Assembly: GCF_019649055.1 (NCBI RefSeq)
Contig: NW_026570287.1
Location: 248,001 to 312,000 of the forward strand
Origin: Paramacrobiotus metropolitanus
Taxonomy: Eukaryota; Tardigrada; Eutardigrada; Parachela; Macrobiotidae
DNA: 64,000 nt
Direction: 5' to 3'
Position 1 is the first letter of the stretch; every line of letters begins with the position of its first letter. The position numbers and the translations under genes are program-made. Below the pieces are notes generated by a model. That model was not told the origin of the DNA. It worked only from the letters and a program-made list of their open reading frames with translations, and did not search any database. This document shows positions 36,227 to 48,218 of this stretch, in pieces.

Positions 36227-37305
36227 TTAACATGCATCCGCAACTGAACACGGAAGGTTATGAAAATTCATCTTCTGCTCCGAATAAACGCCGTGTATGA
36301 CCGAATAATTGCATGTCAGAAAGCTCTCAGCCTCATCCGGAGCCAAATCCCACATGTTAATATAGTCATCAATTTGTACGATTTTCATCTTACGAAAATT
36401 CCTAGCGTATCCCGTTATCAGCATATCCGAAGTGGACAATGACCGTTTGGAATACTTCACCGCCTGTAACAGTTTTTCTATCGAAGCAGATGGTAAGATC
36501 CACAAATGAGGTACAGCAAACGCATCCTCTGCGGATGCGGGTAGACGAAAAAAACTCTCGAGCAAATCTTTAGCCCCCACCGACTGTTCATGCATAAAAT
36601 GTCCCATTATAAATTCATTATCCCGACGCTGCTGCTGCAGCTGGCGCAGTACTTTGGGCCAGGCTATCCAAACATCATCGGTGGCGCGACCGATGAAGGG
36701 CGTGTCAGGGTAGCTGGCAGCCGCCCATGACAATGCGGTTCGCACTAATTCGTAATCATTGTAGTAATTGTCAGGGCCCTTTGGAGACCGGAAGACATCA
36801 CCGTGAGTGCGCGCTTCCCGCTCCACAATCTGATTCCTGGATTTGAGTTTATAATTAGGTAGAAAGGGAAATATTATCTTTATATTACACGCCGCGGCGC
36901 TCTGGCCCCATGTCGCGCGGATGGCGGCTCGCTCGTGTGCGGCATCGACCGGCGAAAATACCAGTAATATCAAGAGAGGCGGAGATGCTGCTGCTCGTGT
37001 ATCATTAGCTCCATCCCGGAAGGAGTCTGATAGGGGATCACTCACTGCGGAAATTTGATGCATGTGTTATAGTGTTAAAAATAAATATTCACCGCTATTA
37101 AGAATATTACGGACTGTTAGAAAAATTAGACAGGTAAGAGTGTCCACTGTCTCAGATCGAGATTAATTACCCATGATCGATAAATACGAGTACCTGTGTT
37201 GAAATCAATATTCCATGTGTCTTGTCTCGCTAGAAGCGGAGCACTTTGTAGGATTATCCCGTAAAGAATGTTCAAAATAAATCGAAATAAAACACACAGT
37301 TCCAT
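36227..37305 (-). CDS. GT31-family beta-1,3-galactosyltransferase-like protein
   Basis: Predicted Golgi type II glycosyltransferase, two exons on minus (37305-37194 and 37044-36227, phase 1), 309 aa. The N-terminus is a short hydrophobic anchor (CVLFRFILNILYGIIL). The GT31 pattern is visible: ERAAIRATWG, REARTHGDVFRSP, DNYYNDYELVRTALSW, and the metal site as IGRATDDVWI, then a typical C-terminal EDxxx region replaced by SDMLITGYARN. It is divergent: the usual K-x-DDD is ATDD. It sits tail-to-tail with C1GALT1 and may be an old relative of it. Substrate cannot be told. ATG at 37305 is the first in the frame; a TTG further up is ignored. Confidence 0.78.
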
Positions 37306-39315
37306 AACCAACTCACTCAAACTGTTTTCACTTGCCAAAGTCTTACCAACACGGAAAAATTTGTCCAGTCATTATCAATAAACACTGCATCTTGATTTTA
37401 AGCAGAATAATTATACGACTTTAGCAGCTGTACAAATTTGCGATACCTCGAACACGAAGATATTCTTTATTGCAGTGATTCTTAATTCTCTGCCTATCAC
37501 TGCATGCAGACAAGATCACATTATAACAAGAACGAAGAGAACTAAAAACGAATTACGCGAAATGGATGCCCTAGGTAAACTTAGAAAACACATTTCCTCC
37601 GAGGGCATCAGTGCAGGATCGTTTGTGATGCGGCATTATTTCGCGGGCGAAATATTATACTCGTTTGCTCCATAATGCCGTAATAACGTCAGATCAGCAG
37701 CAGTTTGTATAATGTCATCTTTATAATAGGGTTGTGTCATCATTTAGAGCTCCTGATAATGCACAAAATGTCCTGTAGCGCATCCAACACGCTTTAACTT
37801 AAATTCGTAGAATCTATCAGGTACAGCCATAGAAAACCTTTTCCATAGGGGTGTGATAAAATTTCCCTAGCTTTTGTGTTGCAGGTAATTCGTTAAAGAT
37901 ACTCAGGAAAACATTTATACAAAATTTACCTAAAATTTTAAACCACGCAGCAATCAATAATAACGAATGGTGAACTTCCGCTTGCATTTTGGAAGTCAGC
38001 TGCCTAGATACCCAGCGAAAGCGGACAATATTATTTTATTCAAAGTCAACGCGTATAAGAATATAATAATATGAAAAAATAAGTAGAGTGCATAAATTTG
38101 AGCTAATTTTCTATATACGCCAGCTGTGGTGACCTCTTGGTTTTGCGGATATATATAATCTTCGATATGACGTTTGTTTGCATTAGCCTTCTTAGGTGGA
38201 AATAATGAGGCATCTAGAAATAATGATAAAATGTGTAGCCTAGCAAAAAGTAACATCATTGTTTGTTCAAGATTAACTTCCTGATCGGGAAGACAAATAT
38301 TTGCGGAGAGAAGGTGCGGTCTTATTCGATCCGCATCGGTTGGCTTCTGCCGGTATTGTACATCTGTGTTTTAAAAGTCTATGCCGTACAAATTGCAACA
38401 CCCCACACAGTAGCACAGTGAGCAATTTCCGTAAACGTTACAGCAATCTATCAGCCTGTCGGGACGCAGGCATAAACTGTGCTACACTGTGCGTACCCAT
38501 ACATATCTTTCCGGATTCCCTGGTTTATGTCGACATAAGCCGTACATGTGCATTGTATACTGCAATACTCGGGACGGTTAAAGCGGCACCTTGCTGTTTT
38601 CATTTTGCTCTTGCGTGTCACCCTATGAATACCCGGCTAAATCTTCCAGATCCCATTATGTTGCACGGGATACATCGTTCGGTAATTATATGTAGCTCGT
38701 TCCCATAGAAAATACAGAGTGCATGCTCGTGCCGCATGCCTGTGAAAAGGCAGCCACGTATCATTACGCTTAAAAGCGGCCTTGACCGTTGCGTTGATGG
38801 TGAATTGGCATTGGCTGCGGGAGCACGTCAACGCCGCCGTCACTCACTATCTTACCGTTGACATCGAAATCCAGTTGGAAAAAAATCCCATCTTCGTTTC
38901 TTTCGGTTTTAATTCAGAAAATTGGTTAATGGATATCGTCTTATTGATCTTGTCGAGCTAGAATGATGCATGCCGGGCTTTCGCTATTGATATGTCCTCA
39001 TCTAATACGCTTGGACGGTTTGGTTTCCGATGAGATGTGCGTGAAAAGTTCTAATGCAAATCAACGACAGCTTTCGTGCCGGTGACTAGATGATGTCTAG
39101 CTCCTTGCATATAAGCCGAAGTTCAAAGGACAGATTCCCTCTTTTACGGAATTTTTAGCAATATTATAATATTAATACCTACGGAGTTCGAGTTTTTAGC
39201 AGAAAAGTATGTATAAACCTTAATGCTGTAGCTCTTGCTTCCGGCAATTGGGACGCAGATTATTAGCACAAGCACAACGTTGATCCACGGTTTGCACAAT
39301 GAAGATGATCGAAAG
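37306..39315. other. No confident gene
   Basis: About 2 kb. The plus frame at 38301-38708 begins at a non-ATG codon and reads like chance. A minus-strand frame around 38905-38785 (DGIFFQLDFDVNGKIVSDGG) reads more protein-like and could be an exon, but no splice partners were found. Confidence 0.3.
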
Positions 39316-42027
39316 ATGAAATGGACCTTTATTGGATTACTGCTTACTCAGGCGTTCATTATATTATGGAAAGCCGCCGAATCCACTGGAAACAGAGTAT
39401 GTATCGTACAGACATTTTGTATATTTAGTTAATTTAAGGTTATAGTGATCTGTACTTCTGCTCTAGCAAAGTTGCAGCTAACAATAAACAAGTTAACCAT
39501 AGAAAATAATGCTGATGTCCTGCCGCATTGCAGTCACTTCGGGTAGAAATTATTTACTGTAGTAAATAATTGTGCTTAATAATGTCGTCCATGTAATAAT
39601 GGGACACGTGCATGTTATGAGCGTGCAAATTTAAACTCAAGTAAAACTGTAAAATTTAGTCAAATCAAAGGCACGTGCCAGTAATTCACTGACTGTACAT
39701 ATACGAGTATGTACACGTATTCGTATTTATTTCATTTGCATTCGTTCGATAAAACCTACTCATTAGTACTTAAAAATATGTTCATCGTTTTATGCATATG
39801 TCAGTAGTTATTATAATTTTTGTGCATCTAGAGATCTTTCATTTCAAAATTCGTTGATATTGTACTCGCGTATTATCCTGTCGTGTGTTTAATGGGGAAT
39901 GTCCCGCTGCAGGAGACAATAAATCCACTATTGAATTTAACAATTATTTTTAGTATTAGCAGTTTTGCTTGTCACGCTCGTACATGCAATACAAACTAGC
40001 CGATTGTAATGGTAAGCAAGTTTGACAGTTTTATTCAAGCGTTAAATATAATGATGAAATCTTTGGACAGAGACTTCCTTTCGGGTCAGGGAAGAAAAAG
40101 ATTTGTGCGCGTATAATTTTGTTCAACTACTCTCACAGAATTACGTACTGTGAAGTTGGTATTAGCATTATCCGGTTTAGAATAAACAGAAAAATTAAAA
40201 GTTCACGGAAGCTGGTTGTATTCAGGAGTCGATAAACTGTGAACGATAAAACCTTTTCCCTCACGGATAAATCGAAAATAATTCCCTGTAGTCCCTTTAA
40301 TTATAGCAGAACTAATACGCAGACATTTTTGTTACAGATCGAAGGTAATTTCAGAAAATCATTGGTCCTGCATTACGCATAGAACTGTGCGAATGATTTT
40401 AAAACTAGCTTGACCTTTCTTTTTAATACGTACCTCACACATAGTTTTATATAATTGTACACTGATACTCGAAGTCGAACGCAATAAAAAAGTAAATAAT
40501 ATCGTAAGGATGTTGTTCAATATTGGCGCTAGGCAAAAAAAACCAGTTGTCGACGCCTCTTTGCACTGCCTGGAATGATGAAGATTTTAGATGCAACCGT
40601 ATTGGACATGTTGCATAACAATGTACGTCAAATCGCAACAATTACAATTATCAAAATTTTTTCACTTTCAGACCAGCAAGGTATTCTGTTCCTATCGGTT
40701 TGGACGCCAGGGCTCTGTGACATTCGCGTAAGCCTGTGTTAGTTAAGTTTTTACGTAACAAATTAACTGTAACGGAACACTTAAACTTTTATTCATGGTT
40801 AGCGAGGTTACTGGTAATATCTTTATTATCTTTACCAATTTTTGTGTTTTATACCGCCAAAATGACTTCATCGTTTATTTATCGGTGATATGTAAATGAT
40901 GGTACTAAACGTTTTCTAGTACCGCCATCATACGTTCCCAGGTAAAATTATTATCGAAAAGCAAGTGCGTGTAGACACAAAACACCACAATTTCAAGCAC
41001 ATACGATTAAAAAATAGATTTTTTTTGTAAACTGCATGTTTTCCGAAAACATATTGAGGCGTCAAATAAAACTCAGGTATACGGAGTACAGTACTGTATG
41101 TTGCCGGTACATTGCAGATGCAGCGACAACGAAGTATGCTGTGATGATGAATGCTGTCCGGGTTCGGTGCCGTTCTACAAGCTGTGGTACTTTTGGTAAG
41201 CAAGGTTGTAATTTTCTTCCAGTTTAACTGCAACGTGCAGGTCAAAAAACGAGTTACATGTACTTGTACATGCAATGCAAACTGTAGAAGTATTGTAGTT
41301 TAGCCTAATGCGCATCGATCGGAAATCAAGCACGCGCCGCTGTGTCGGCAATTTGACTTTGTTTTTAAGTTTTACGGATGCTTTTCAATGTTCATTTCAT
41401 TCAGAAATATTTAGAGTAGGGTTTAGAGCATATAAGAATTTTTTTTATTTACGACCATTGTCAACTAACATATTTCATTCGGTTTGCATACTTGCTTTAA
41501 TTTTACTTTTAGCATATAAAAATTGAAAATATGACAGTGACTGTTTTGAAAGCACCGCAAGTAATGATTTTGAAATTGCAACAATACTCGCGTTGAATTC
41601 AAATGTACTGTACGCGTCCGAGCAGTAGGGATTTTCTGTACTTTTCTGAATTATGCCTGTTCCTAAATTTTAATTTTAAATGCACCACTCATTAGTCATT
41701 AATAAACAGGTAGTTTTAGCCTTTAGGTACTACGCTTTTTGTAATTACAGCAAAAATTCTCGAACCACATATCACAATTAATATCGGCCGGGCTGGAACT
41801 TTTGAACATGGTTATTACTTATTAGAATTTAGATTAATAAATATCTGAATTGCAGGTTTACGGTAATTGCCATTAGCACTTTTTTATCTGGGATCACGTA
41901 CATCTGCTATCAACGTTGCAAAAGGTTAAGGGCGGAGGACGAGCTGCTCGCGTCGTCACACCTGCCCAATTCCGTACCTTTGAGAGATCTGGGAATAACG
42001 AGCAATGGACCTGATTTCCGGCAGTAA
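39316..42027 (+). CDS. VOPP1/WBP1-like small type I membrane protein
   Basis: Three exons (39316-39396, 41077-41195, 41856-42027) closing in phase to 123 aa. Exon 1 is exactly a signal peptide (MKWTFIGLLLTQAFIILW). The short ectodomain is Cys-rich, with C-x-C, CC and CC spacing (HCRCSDNEVCCDDECC), followed by KLWYFWF and a membrane segment, the signature of the VOPP1/WBP1 superfamily. The tail is basic (YQRCKRLR) and carries a DELL acidic dileucine, a typical endosome/lysosome sorting signal; the PPxY motifs of vertebrate members are absent. Introns are large (1.7 kb and 0.66 kb). A possible additional exon at 40672-40727 (56 nt, good AG and GT ends) is out of phase and left out. Function in this animal unknown. 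Confidence 0.72.
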
Positions 42028-42760
42028 CCACACTGGGTTTAACCAGATTATCCGTTGATAATTTATGACGCTGTGATGCTGTTGTTCAAAACTCTTCCAA
42101 AAGTGCTCGACGTGACAGCACAAATCTCATAAGTGATGCATTACACCTTTTCCTTTACTAAATTATTGTACCGCCTATAAAGCGTACCGTGTTCCTTTCA
42201 GGCACGTGCTATCAACTTGTTCAAAAGTGTCTTATTGTCTGTTGTAATATTAAATCGTGGGTTAAAGACTAGAATTAAACTGTTCTGTGACAAACGAAAA
42301 TGACTAATATGCATTTTGAGCGCGAAACCGGCTGTGAGGAATGCATTTTTAATCCATGCTTTGATGTAACAGAATCCATTACTGTAACGAAGTAAAATTC
42401 ATATGGAATCAAAAACGTAACACGACGTTCTGCAGAATGCAAACTTTACCGACAGCACAGGCAACCCCCGCTCAGGAGAGTTTTGCGCCAGAAACTTGGT
42501 ACCAAGTTTCGAGATTGGTAGAGAAGGAAGATATGTGTAGTTTGCCTTTCATGCAGTTAGCTGAACGCAAATGAATTTAAGAGTTTTTGTTAACCGATAC
42601 TCCTGCATTACTCTGTTCAAGGCGCATTGATCACCATTAAAGGCTACATATTAAATGCAAACTACATTACTACAACGGTGAACGTTAGGATTTGTATAGT
42701 AATTGCACACTTGAGAGTTACATTTACTACATTATGACAATAGAAATGTTTATCAACAAC

Positions 42761-42848
42761 GTTGATACCGGACTTGGTCGTTATGGATGCAGTGTCGTTA
42801 TGTCGTTGATACCGTACTTGGTCGTCATGCATGGATGCATCAGAGCTG
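42761..42848. repeat. Imperfect 44-bp tandem duplication
   Basis: The phrase gttgataccg-acttggtcgt occurs at 42761 and again at 42805, each followed by atg-gatgca-type sequence. Two diverged copies of a roughly 44-bp unit. Confidence 0.6.
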
Positions 42849-43050
42849 TAAGTGCGTAATGTAATCGCTCTCCAGAGGAAGCCAATTTACAAAGTACTGC
42901 CAGAATTAGTAAGTTGTAGCGGTTTTATTCTCATTCATTACGACAAGAGTCGCAAGCAGAACACAGCTGCATCAGAATAGCATTAAAAAGTAAAATTAAC
43001 AATAAATACAGTTTTTGAATTGTCGGATTTCGTACGCAAAGTGTCCAAGA

Positions 43051-43242
43051 ATGCCGTCGGCCGGCCGGGCTGCTATGAACAACAACAAACGATGCGCCGT
43101 TCTTCTTGTTCTTCGGTTCTTCATAGCAGTATCCCGTGCTTTTAATGCCGAAGAGGTGACGCATCTGCTCCCTTCCGGACATGGGTTAGTCTTCGAACAA
43201 GCTGCAAAATTTCAAATAATTAAGCCAAACAAAATCCAATAG
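43051..43242 (+). CDS. Possible first exon of a secreted or membrane protein
   Basis: ATG at 43051 opens a frame with a basic start and a hydrophobic core (RCAVLLVLRFFIAVSRAFNA) like a signal peptide, then EEVTHLLPSGHG at a possible donor (gg|gttagt, about 43184). If unspliced it ends at 43242. No downstream exon was found. The opposite strand is also open here (43182-42931), so this may be chance. Confidence 0.28.
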   Translation: MPSAGRAAMNNNKRCAVLLVLRFFIAVSRAFNAEEVTHLLPSGHGLVFEQAAKFQIIKPNKIQ

Positions 43243-43784
43243 GATAAACTATCGCTGCTGTCGCGACACACTCCGTCCACATTGCACGTAACACCCGCAT
43301 CGACATTCGGCGCCTAAATATTGAAGATATCGGTTTTCAGAAAGGAAGAATCTTTCAGTTTCTTTACGCATGTTGACTAAATGGCGACCTTTTCAAACCA
43401 ACTTTGTACCTCGATTAGTCGAAAATTCTTAATTTCGTGAATCAGCTCTACGTGCAGCTAGTGCAAAATATTTTATTCAATAAAATATTTATATAATATA
43501 AAATATTACAGATTCGGATCATTATTATAAAGATGCAAAGAGGTTTGCTACTTACGATAACAACGATAATGGCAACACCAAACAGGAGAGAAAACAGTCC
43601 GAGATGCATGGCTGGTTTTGATCGACGATAGGTCCGAGATAATCAAGTTCTAAGCAAGTACTGCAGATTCTGGAAGAAAAATTAGTACTTCTCCCGACTA
43701 CCTAACCATAAGCAATCAAACAGATCGGAGCGATTAAGTCAGAATTGACAATGAGAAGACTTGCATGTGGTCAGCGCTTAAATA

Positions 43785-43843
43785 CGATCGTTCCAAACGG
43801 GGATCGTGCGATACGGGGATCCAGCGTGCGATCGTTCCAAACG
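43785..43843. repeat. Short direct repeat, 16 bp x2
   Basis: The 16-mer cgatcgttccaaacgg occurs twice about 42 bp apart, with related gatcgtgc and gggatcc words between and after. Confidence 0.6.
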
Positions 43844-44159
43844 GATAGATGGATCGTGCAGCGGGCTGCGCCGTTGATTAATGAATTTCTTGTGTACCGT
43901 ACCGTACATTTTCCAGGGGCGCCTTTGTAGTATTGGTGACCGTAGGTCTATGACGTTAGTACTTATCTCGTACTGTATATGCACCTTGAATACTCATCTT
44001 GCGGGCATTTATAGCCGCTGTCCACACGGTACAATACGTCATCACAAGGAACGCGCTGCAAGAAACATAAATTATTTATCAGTATGTACTTGTACACTGT
44101 GCACACACCAATTATATTTTATTTATCTGTATGATTTCTGTTTCGTGCAGCGCGTTACA

Positions 44160-44790
44160 TGTTGCTCCTACCGACAGCCTTATTAGTTCCTCCTCCAGAA
44201 GTTCGGTATGGTATGCGTGGGATTAAAAAAAATTCCCTATACCTGGGGCACAGAATCAGCGGAATGCCTTCGACACTACTACTCGACAGCATTTATCTAC
44301 TGGATTGGAAAAACACGGGATCGGGTTTCCTGGAAAATACGGGAACAGTTACGGGAACGGGAAATATCGAGAGAGCATTACGTCTTCGATCACTTGCAAA
44401 GGTTACAAGGCGCGTGCTTATCAATCACAGTCTCCTGTTGTATATTTTCACAATTCACCGCACTCAAGTAAAGGTCCAAGTTTACTGTACTAGAACTCTG
44501 AATTTAACCGGGTTCCACATTTTCTGGCTTGAGCTCTTGCCACAGCGGCTGCTTTTTGGGGCAGATTTCGTCAACGTACGGTCCAGTTATGCTTCTGACT
44601 CAAACTATGTAGACCAAAAGCTACGGTAGCACTGACCCGACTGATTGGGGCATCCTCCATTTAGTATTTATGGGAGTCTTCTGCGTCAGCCCTCCGACAC
44701 TCTTGCAAATCGTGCCTCTTAACGAAACTCGGTATCTAAATTACCATACCTCCTAACAGGGCTAGAAAATTTACAAAGCATATAAACCGG
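44160..44790 (+). repeat. Decayed duplicate of the RNase kappa locus (block copy)
   Basis: About 630 bp collinear with 49218-49860. Both begin with a cttat-a-tt-cctcct leader, share gcccacagaatc/ggcacagaatc, actctg and cagctgctttttgg-type segments, and keep the same distance (about 435 bp) from the left edge to the RNase kappa start. The duplicate therefore carries the upstream region as well as the coding part. A 156-codon open frame inside (44159-44629) is not matched as protein in the other copy and is probably chance. Confidence 0.75.
44595..44790 (+). pseudogene. RNase kappa pseudogene
   Basis: Decayed copy of the coding sequence at 49650-49958. Still recognisable: the segment matching the first codons (caaactatgtagaccaaaagct), ggggcatcctcc, atgggagtcttctgcgt, ctcttaacgaaactc and aaagcatataaa. 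The start codon is lost, there are internal deletions and an in-frame stop early in the copy, and matching ends about two thirds of the way through. Clearly non-functional. Confidence 0.78.
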
Positions 44791-46140
44791 AAGTCTGAAA
44801 ATAACAAGGGACAGCAGCCCAAAACAGCTTCCGTATAGCGAAAAATTAACCGATCGCCCTCCCATCCTTGCTAGGGGTCGACTTGAAATTTTTGAGGCAC
44901 CAAAAATTTATTTATTCGCTGCATGCTTAAACTTTTAAAGAAAACTTGTAGTGTGATACTTTACCGAGCGCCTGTGTCATTTATGATCAGCTTATTGTTG
45001 ACTTGTCAGTTGTGAGTACTGTATATCTATATGTTCCGCTGTCTATTATACAAAGTATTGTATATTATGATGTCTGTAATCTGTATATGCATAAATTTGC
45101 TCGTTACTTCACATCTGGCACAATGCGAACCTTGCGGTTTTGATCAGCGTAATTCTCCATCGCGATCTTTTCCATCTATATCCGATCTGTCGAATACTTC
45201 AGGTCGAACCCATAAGAAAAGAAGCAGGTAATTCTAAGGTCACTACACTCACAATGTCAGTATGTAATTTCCGGGAAGCATAACTCATCCAAATCTTTCC
45301 CATGGAAGAAATCTCATGCGCTCCTTCAGTTTACCATCCACAAATACTATGAAGCAAACCACTTACTATAGAAGTAGTCATACTATCTGTAGTAGTATTA
45401 CAAAGACTATCCGCATGCTTAATAAGGTTATACAGCGGTATTTTGTTAGCTACTTACGTGGAAAACTGACTGGCAGATTGCATCTTTAAAACACTCCTTA
45501 ATTATCTGAATTGCAACCTAACTGTAAGAGGCATCTGAAAGGTCATCATAAGGAAATGCAGACATATATGTACATTTAGGATGATGAGAAGGTTTTCTCA
45601 TCGTGGTAAACTACAAAGTACATAACTCGGTAAACCTTGAAGTGGTGGCAGTCCCACCCACATACGCCTCAACAACTTATCGCATCGTGATAATGAATTC
45701 ATGGTGTCCAGCTGACCAGCAGCAATGAACACAGTCAAAACGGCAGATCATAATTAAGCTCTAATAACTAATAAGTTTCGAGTAAGTAAATTTAACACGA
45801 GAATTTCACTCTTGATTGGTTTCGGCGTTTTGAGAAGCCGCTCCGTCGTGAACTTGTTAAGCTACTTCTTCGGAGCGTATGCTTTATACACTTTATGTAT
45901 TGTACTTACACGATCATGTTGGTAGATGTGTACAAGTACTCTGTACAACACATGGCTTAAGCTTGCCGACGGGCAAATTTTTCGTCGAAAAGATTATTTA
46001 CGGCTATTGTTTTCACTGATATTATGGATCTACTGTTAACGACTACATCAGCGAAAAATTCAAGAATTTTAAAACTCAGAAAATGACTGTAAATGCAAGC
46101 GCGCTAAAGATTTGCTTAATTTCGAATATTATTGCTGAAA
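44791..46140. other. Intergenic, one candidate peptide ORF
   Basis: About 1.35 kb between the pseudogene and the class A GPCR. Apart from the signal-peptide ORF at 45031-45231, nothing recognised. Confidence 0.4.
45031..45231 (+). CDS. Possible secreted peptide precursor
   Basis: 66-codon frame from a real ATG. A strong hydrophobic N-terminus (CLLYKVLYIMMSVICICINLL) with a plausible cleavage after SHLAQ, then a short hydrophilic part with two Cys (CEPCG), many Ser, and a terminal dibasic cluster THKKRSR. This is the shape of a neuropeptide or small secreted precursor, or a first exon: AG|GTAATT at the end is a usable donor. No known peptide motif is recognised and no later exon was found. 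It lies 0.9 kb upstream of a class A GPCR on the same strand. Confidence 0.35.
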   Translation: MFRCLLYKVLYIMMSVICICINLLVTSHLAQCEPCGFDQRNSPSRSFPSISDLSNTSGRTHKKRSR

Positions 46141-48218
46141 ATGGAAGCAAATCTTTCAATCAACTACAGTACACCTGATTACACGTGTCCTTGGACGGAG
46201 GATTATAATGAAACCACAGCGCAGGAACGTTCGGAGTATAGTTTCATCATCTGTTATCCCATTCTATTGTTTTTCTGCACTGTTGGAAATTTTATAAATA
46301 TTGCAGTTTTTGGAGCCATTAAAAATGCACAAAGTGCCGATATTTTATTACTGGGACTAGCGGTTGCTGATCTCTTGACGCTGTAAGTTAATGCATGGTA
46401 ATCAGTAATCACCGTACTTTGCATTAAATGTAAGCACATAGTTAACTATTAAAAGTAATATATTACATACGTATGTTATTAATCTGACCCTGTCAAAGAA
46501 ACTCGTATGCAAAAGCGTTATAACAGCCATATTTTGAAGTACCAGCAAGGCTACGATATATAGTAAAAATTTTTGGTGCGGTAGGCACAATGGAATATCA
46601 CTATTGTTTATTTGAAGTTATTTCTATAGTTAGTACAATGCTGTAATAGTGTGACTGATCAAAAGAAACGTCGACAGAATTGCCTTAATTATTGCATTGT
46701 GCATAAACATGAATTAATGGCAAAGGCAACAGGTAGTAGCATTTCTGCAATATGTCGAAACGTTGGTGTTTTCAGCAGTACCGCTTACAACCGTCTATAT
46801 TCGGTCTGTGTAATTAAATTTGAAATCGGTAATAAACACTCGTACAAGAAAATGGCCTCATTTTCACAGGTGGATATTTTTTCCTATATACCTATTCCTA
46901 ATTAGTCCGGCCATTTTCGACAGCAGTTACACTTTCGACTATGTTAACGATTATGTACAAGGCTTATACATCTGGTTGCAGTCCGGATTCCCAAAATTCG
47001 CGGATTGGTATTGCACTTATTATTATTCTAGTGTACCAGTGTGAAAAATTTAATTATGTTTTTACTAGACGAATAAGTTTTACTTAATTATTAGGGTTTT
47101 GGTGGTGTTCTCCGTCGAGCGGTTGCGTGCCGTTGTGACGCCTCTGTCACCGGCGATCTCCGTCAGAGTTACCCGAATACTTGTCGTAACCTGTCTTCTT
47201 TATGGAATCGTAACTTGCATCGATAAAGCCATCGCCCAGTATTATTTGTTGACCACGCTGGACATTCCGAGTTTCGATGCCGAAACTTCGCTGCCATTCC
47301 AGTCATCGCTGCCTGGGTACATGCAAGCATGGAACACGACGTCCACCTTCTACGGAGTACATATATTTATATAGTATATATGATAAATCCCATAGTATTG
47401 TACTCTGTTCCCGTATTATATTAAGCAAGATGATAATATATGTAACTGTATTCAGTAAATTTAGCAAAAGGCCTCGCCTTGCGCTCGCATGTGATAATTA
47501 AAAACAGATTGTTTGTTATCTGTAGGTGATAATTAAACAAAATTGTGATCTGTAGGTGGTGGAGGAATTCGTTGTATTCATTATTCTTTTGATATGCAAT
47601 ATGGCCATCATTTACAAGGTCATCAGCCATCGCCGCAAGAGCGTCCGGCTACATGCCCAACTCGCAATCAAAGCTAAACCGGGAGTCACGAGCGCCCCAC
47701 ACCGAATCAAAAAACAAACGAGGGAAGCACCGCTTCTGATTTCTGCCGTTTCGACGTATCTGATATGCAAACTTCCACAAGCGGTCAATGACACCTTGGG
47801 GCGGTTGTCGCGGTATCCGTTCTGCTTTGTTAATTATCAAAATTACAATGTGTTGTGGCGCCCGGCTGATTCCATAATGTTGATTCCTTACTCCGTCAAC
47901 TTTTATCTCTACTGCGCATTCAGTACGAAATTTCGCAAGGATTTGAAAGCGACTTATACTGCACTATTAGTAAAAACAAAATTATGGAAGAGAGCACCAC
48001 CTCGAAATCAAGAAGCAGATGCAGCATCTTCAAGCAACAGTGACAACTGGGTTTCAACGGTCAATACGCCCCAGTTAAATCCGAGGCGGCTAGTAATACC
48101 TGTGGCCGATACATTTCATGGCAACTCGGAAAGATCTCAAGAGCTGGATAAGTTAGGAGACGAAGCAAATTCTTGCAGTTCATTGGCAACCACGTCTACC
48201 GTTACTACAAAACTTTAG
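46141..48218 (+). CDS. Class A (rhodopsin-like) GPCR, peptide-receptor type
   Basis: Seven-helix receptor, 445 aa from four exons (46141-46382, 46870-47040, 47095-47356, 47556-48218), phases all closing. The N-terminus has several N-x-S/T sites. TM1 contains GNFINI, TM2 LGLAVADLLTL, the TM3 end is SVERLRAV (DRY position), TM5 VVFIILLICNMAIIYKV, TM6 LLISAVSTYLICKLP and TM7 PYSVNFYLYCAF in place of NPxxY. A Ser/Asn-rich cytosolic tail follows. It is divergent: the DRY, CWxP and NPxxY motifs are all altered and no Cys is visible in the second extracellular loop, though WYC at TM3 could be the first half of the usual bridge. It resembles arthropod FMRFamide/myosuppressin-like orphan receptors in general shape; ligand unknown. 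Confidence 0.85.

Larger units (their letters stand above)
42028..44159. other. Intergenic with short repeats and a weak candidate exon
   Basis: About 2.1 kb. Contains two small imperfect direct repeats (42761-42848 and 43785-43843) and a signal-peptide-like frame described separately. Otherwise nothing recognised. Confidence 0.35.

Noticed and set aside
38301-38708. 135-codon plus-strand frame
   Set aside because: Starts at a non-ATG codon, irregular composition, no domain or splice context.
40672-40727. 56-nt possible exon in the VOPP1-like gene
   Set aside because: Good splice ends, but its inclusion shifts the frame of the Cys-rich exon; exons 1 and 2 join directly in phase.
44159-44629. 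156-codon plus-strand ORF
   Set aside because: Lies in the decayed RNase kappa duplicate; its protein is not conserved in the matching block at 49.2 kb.
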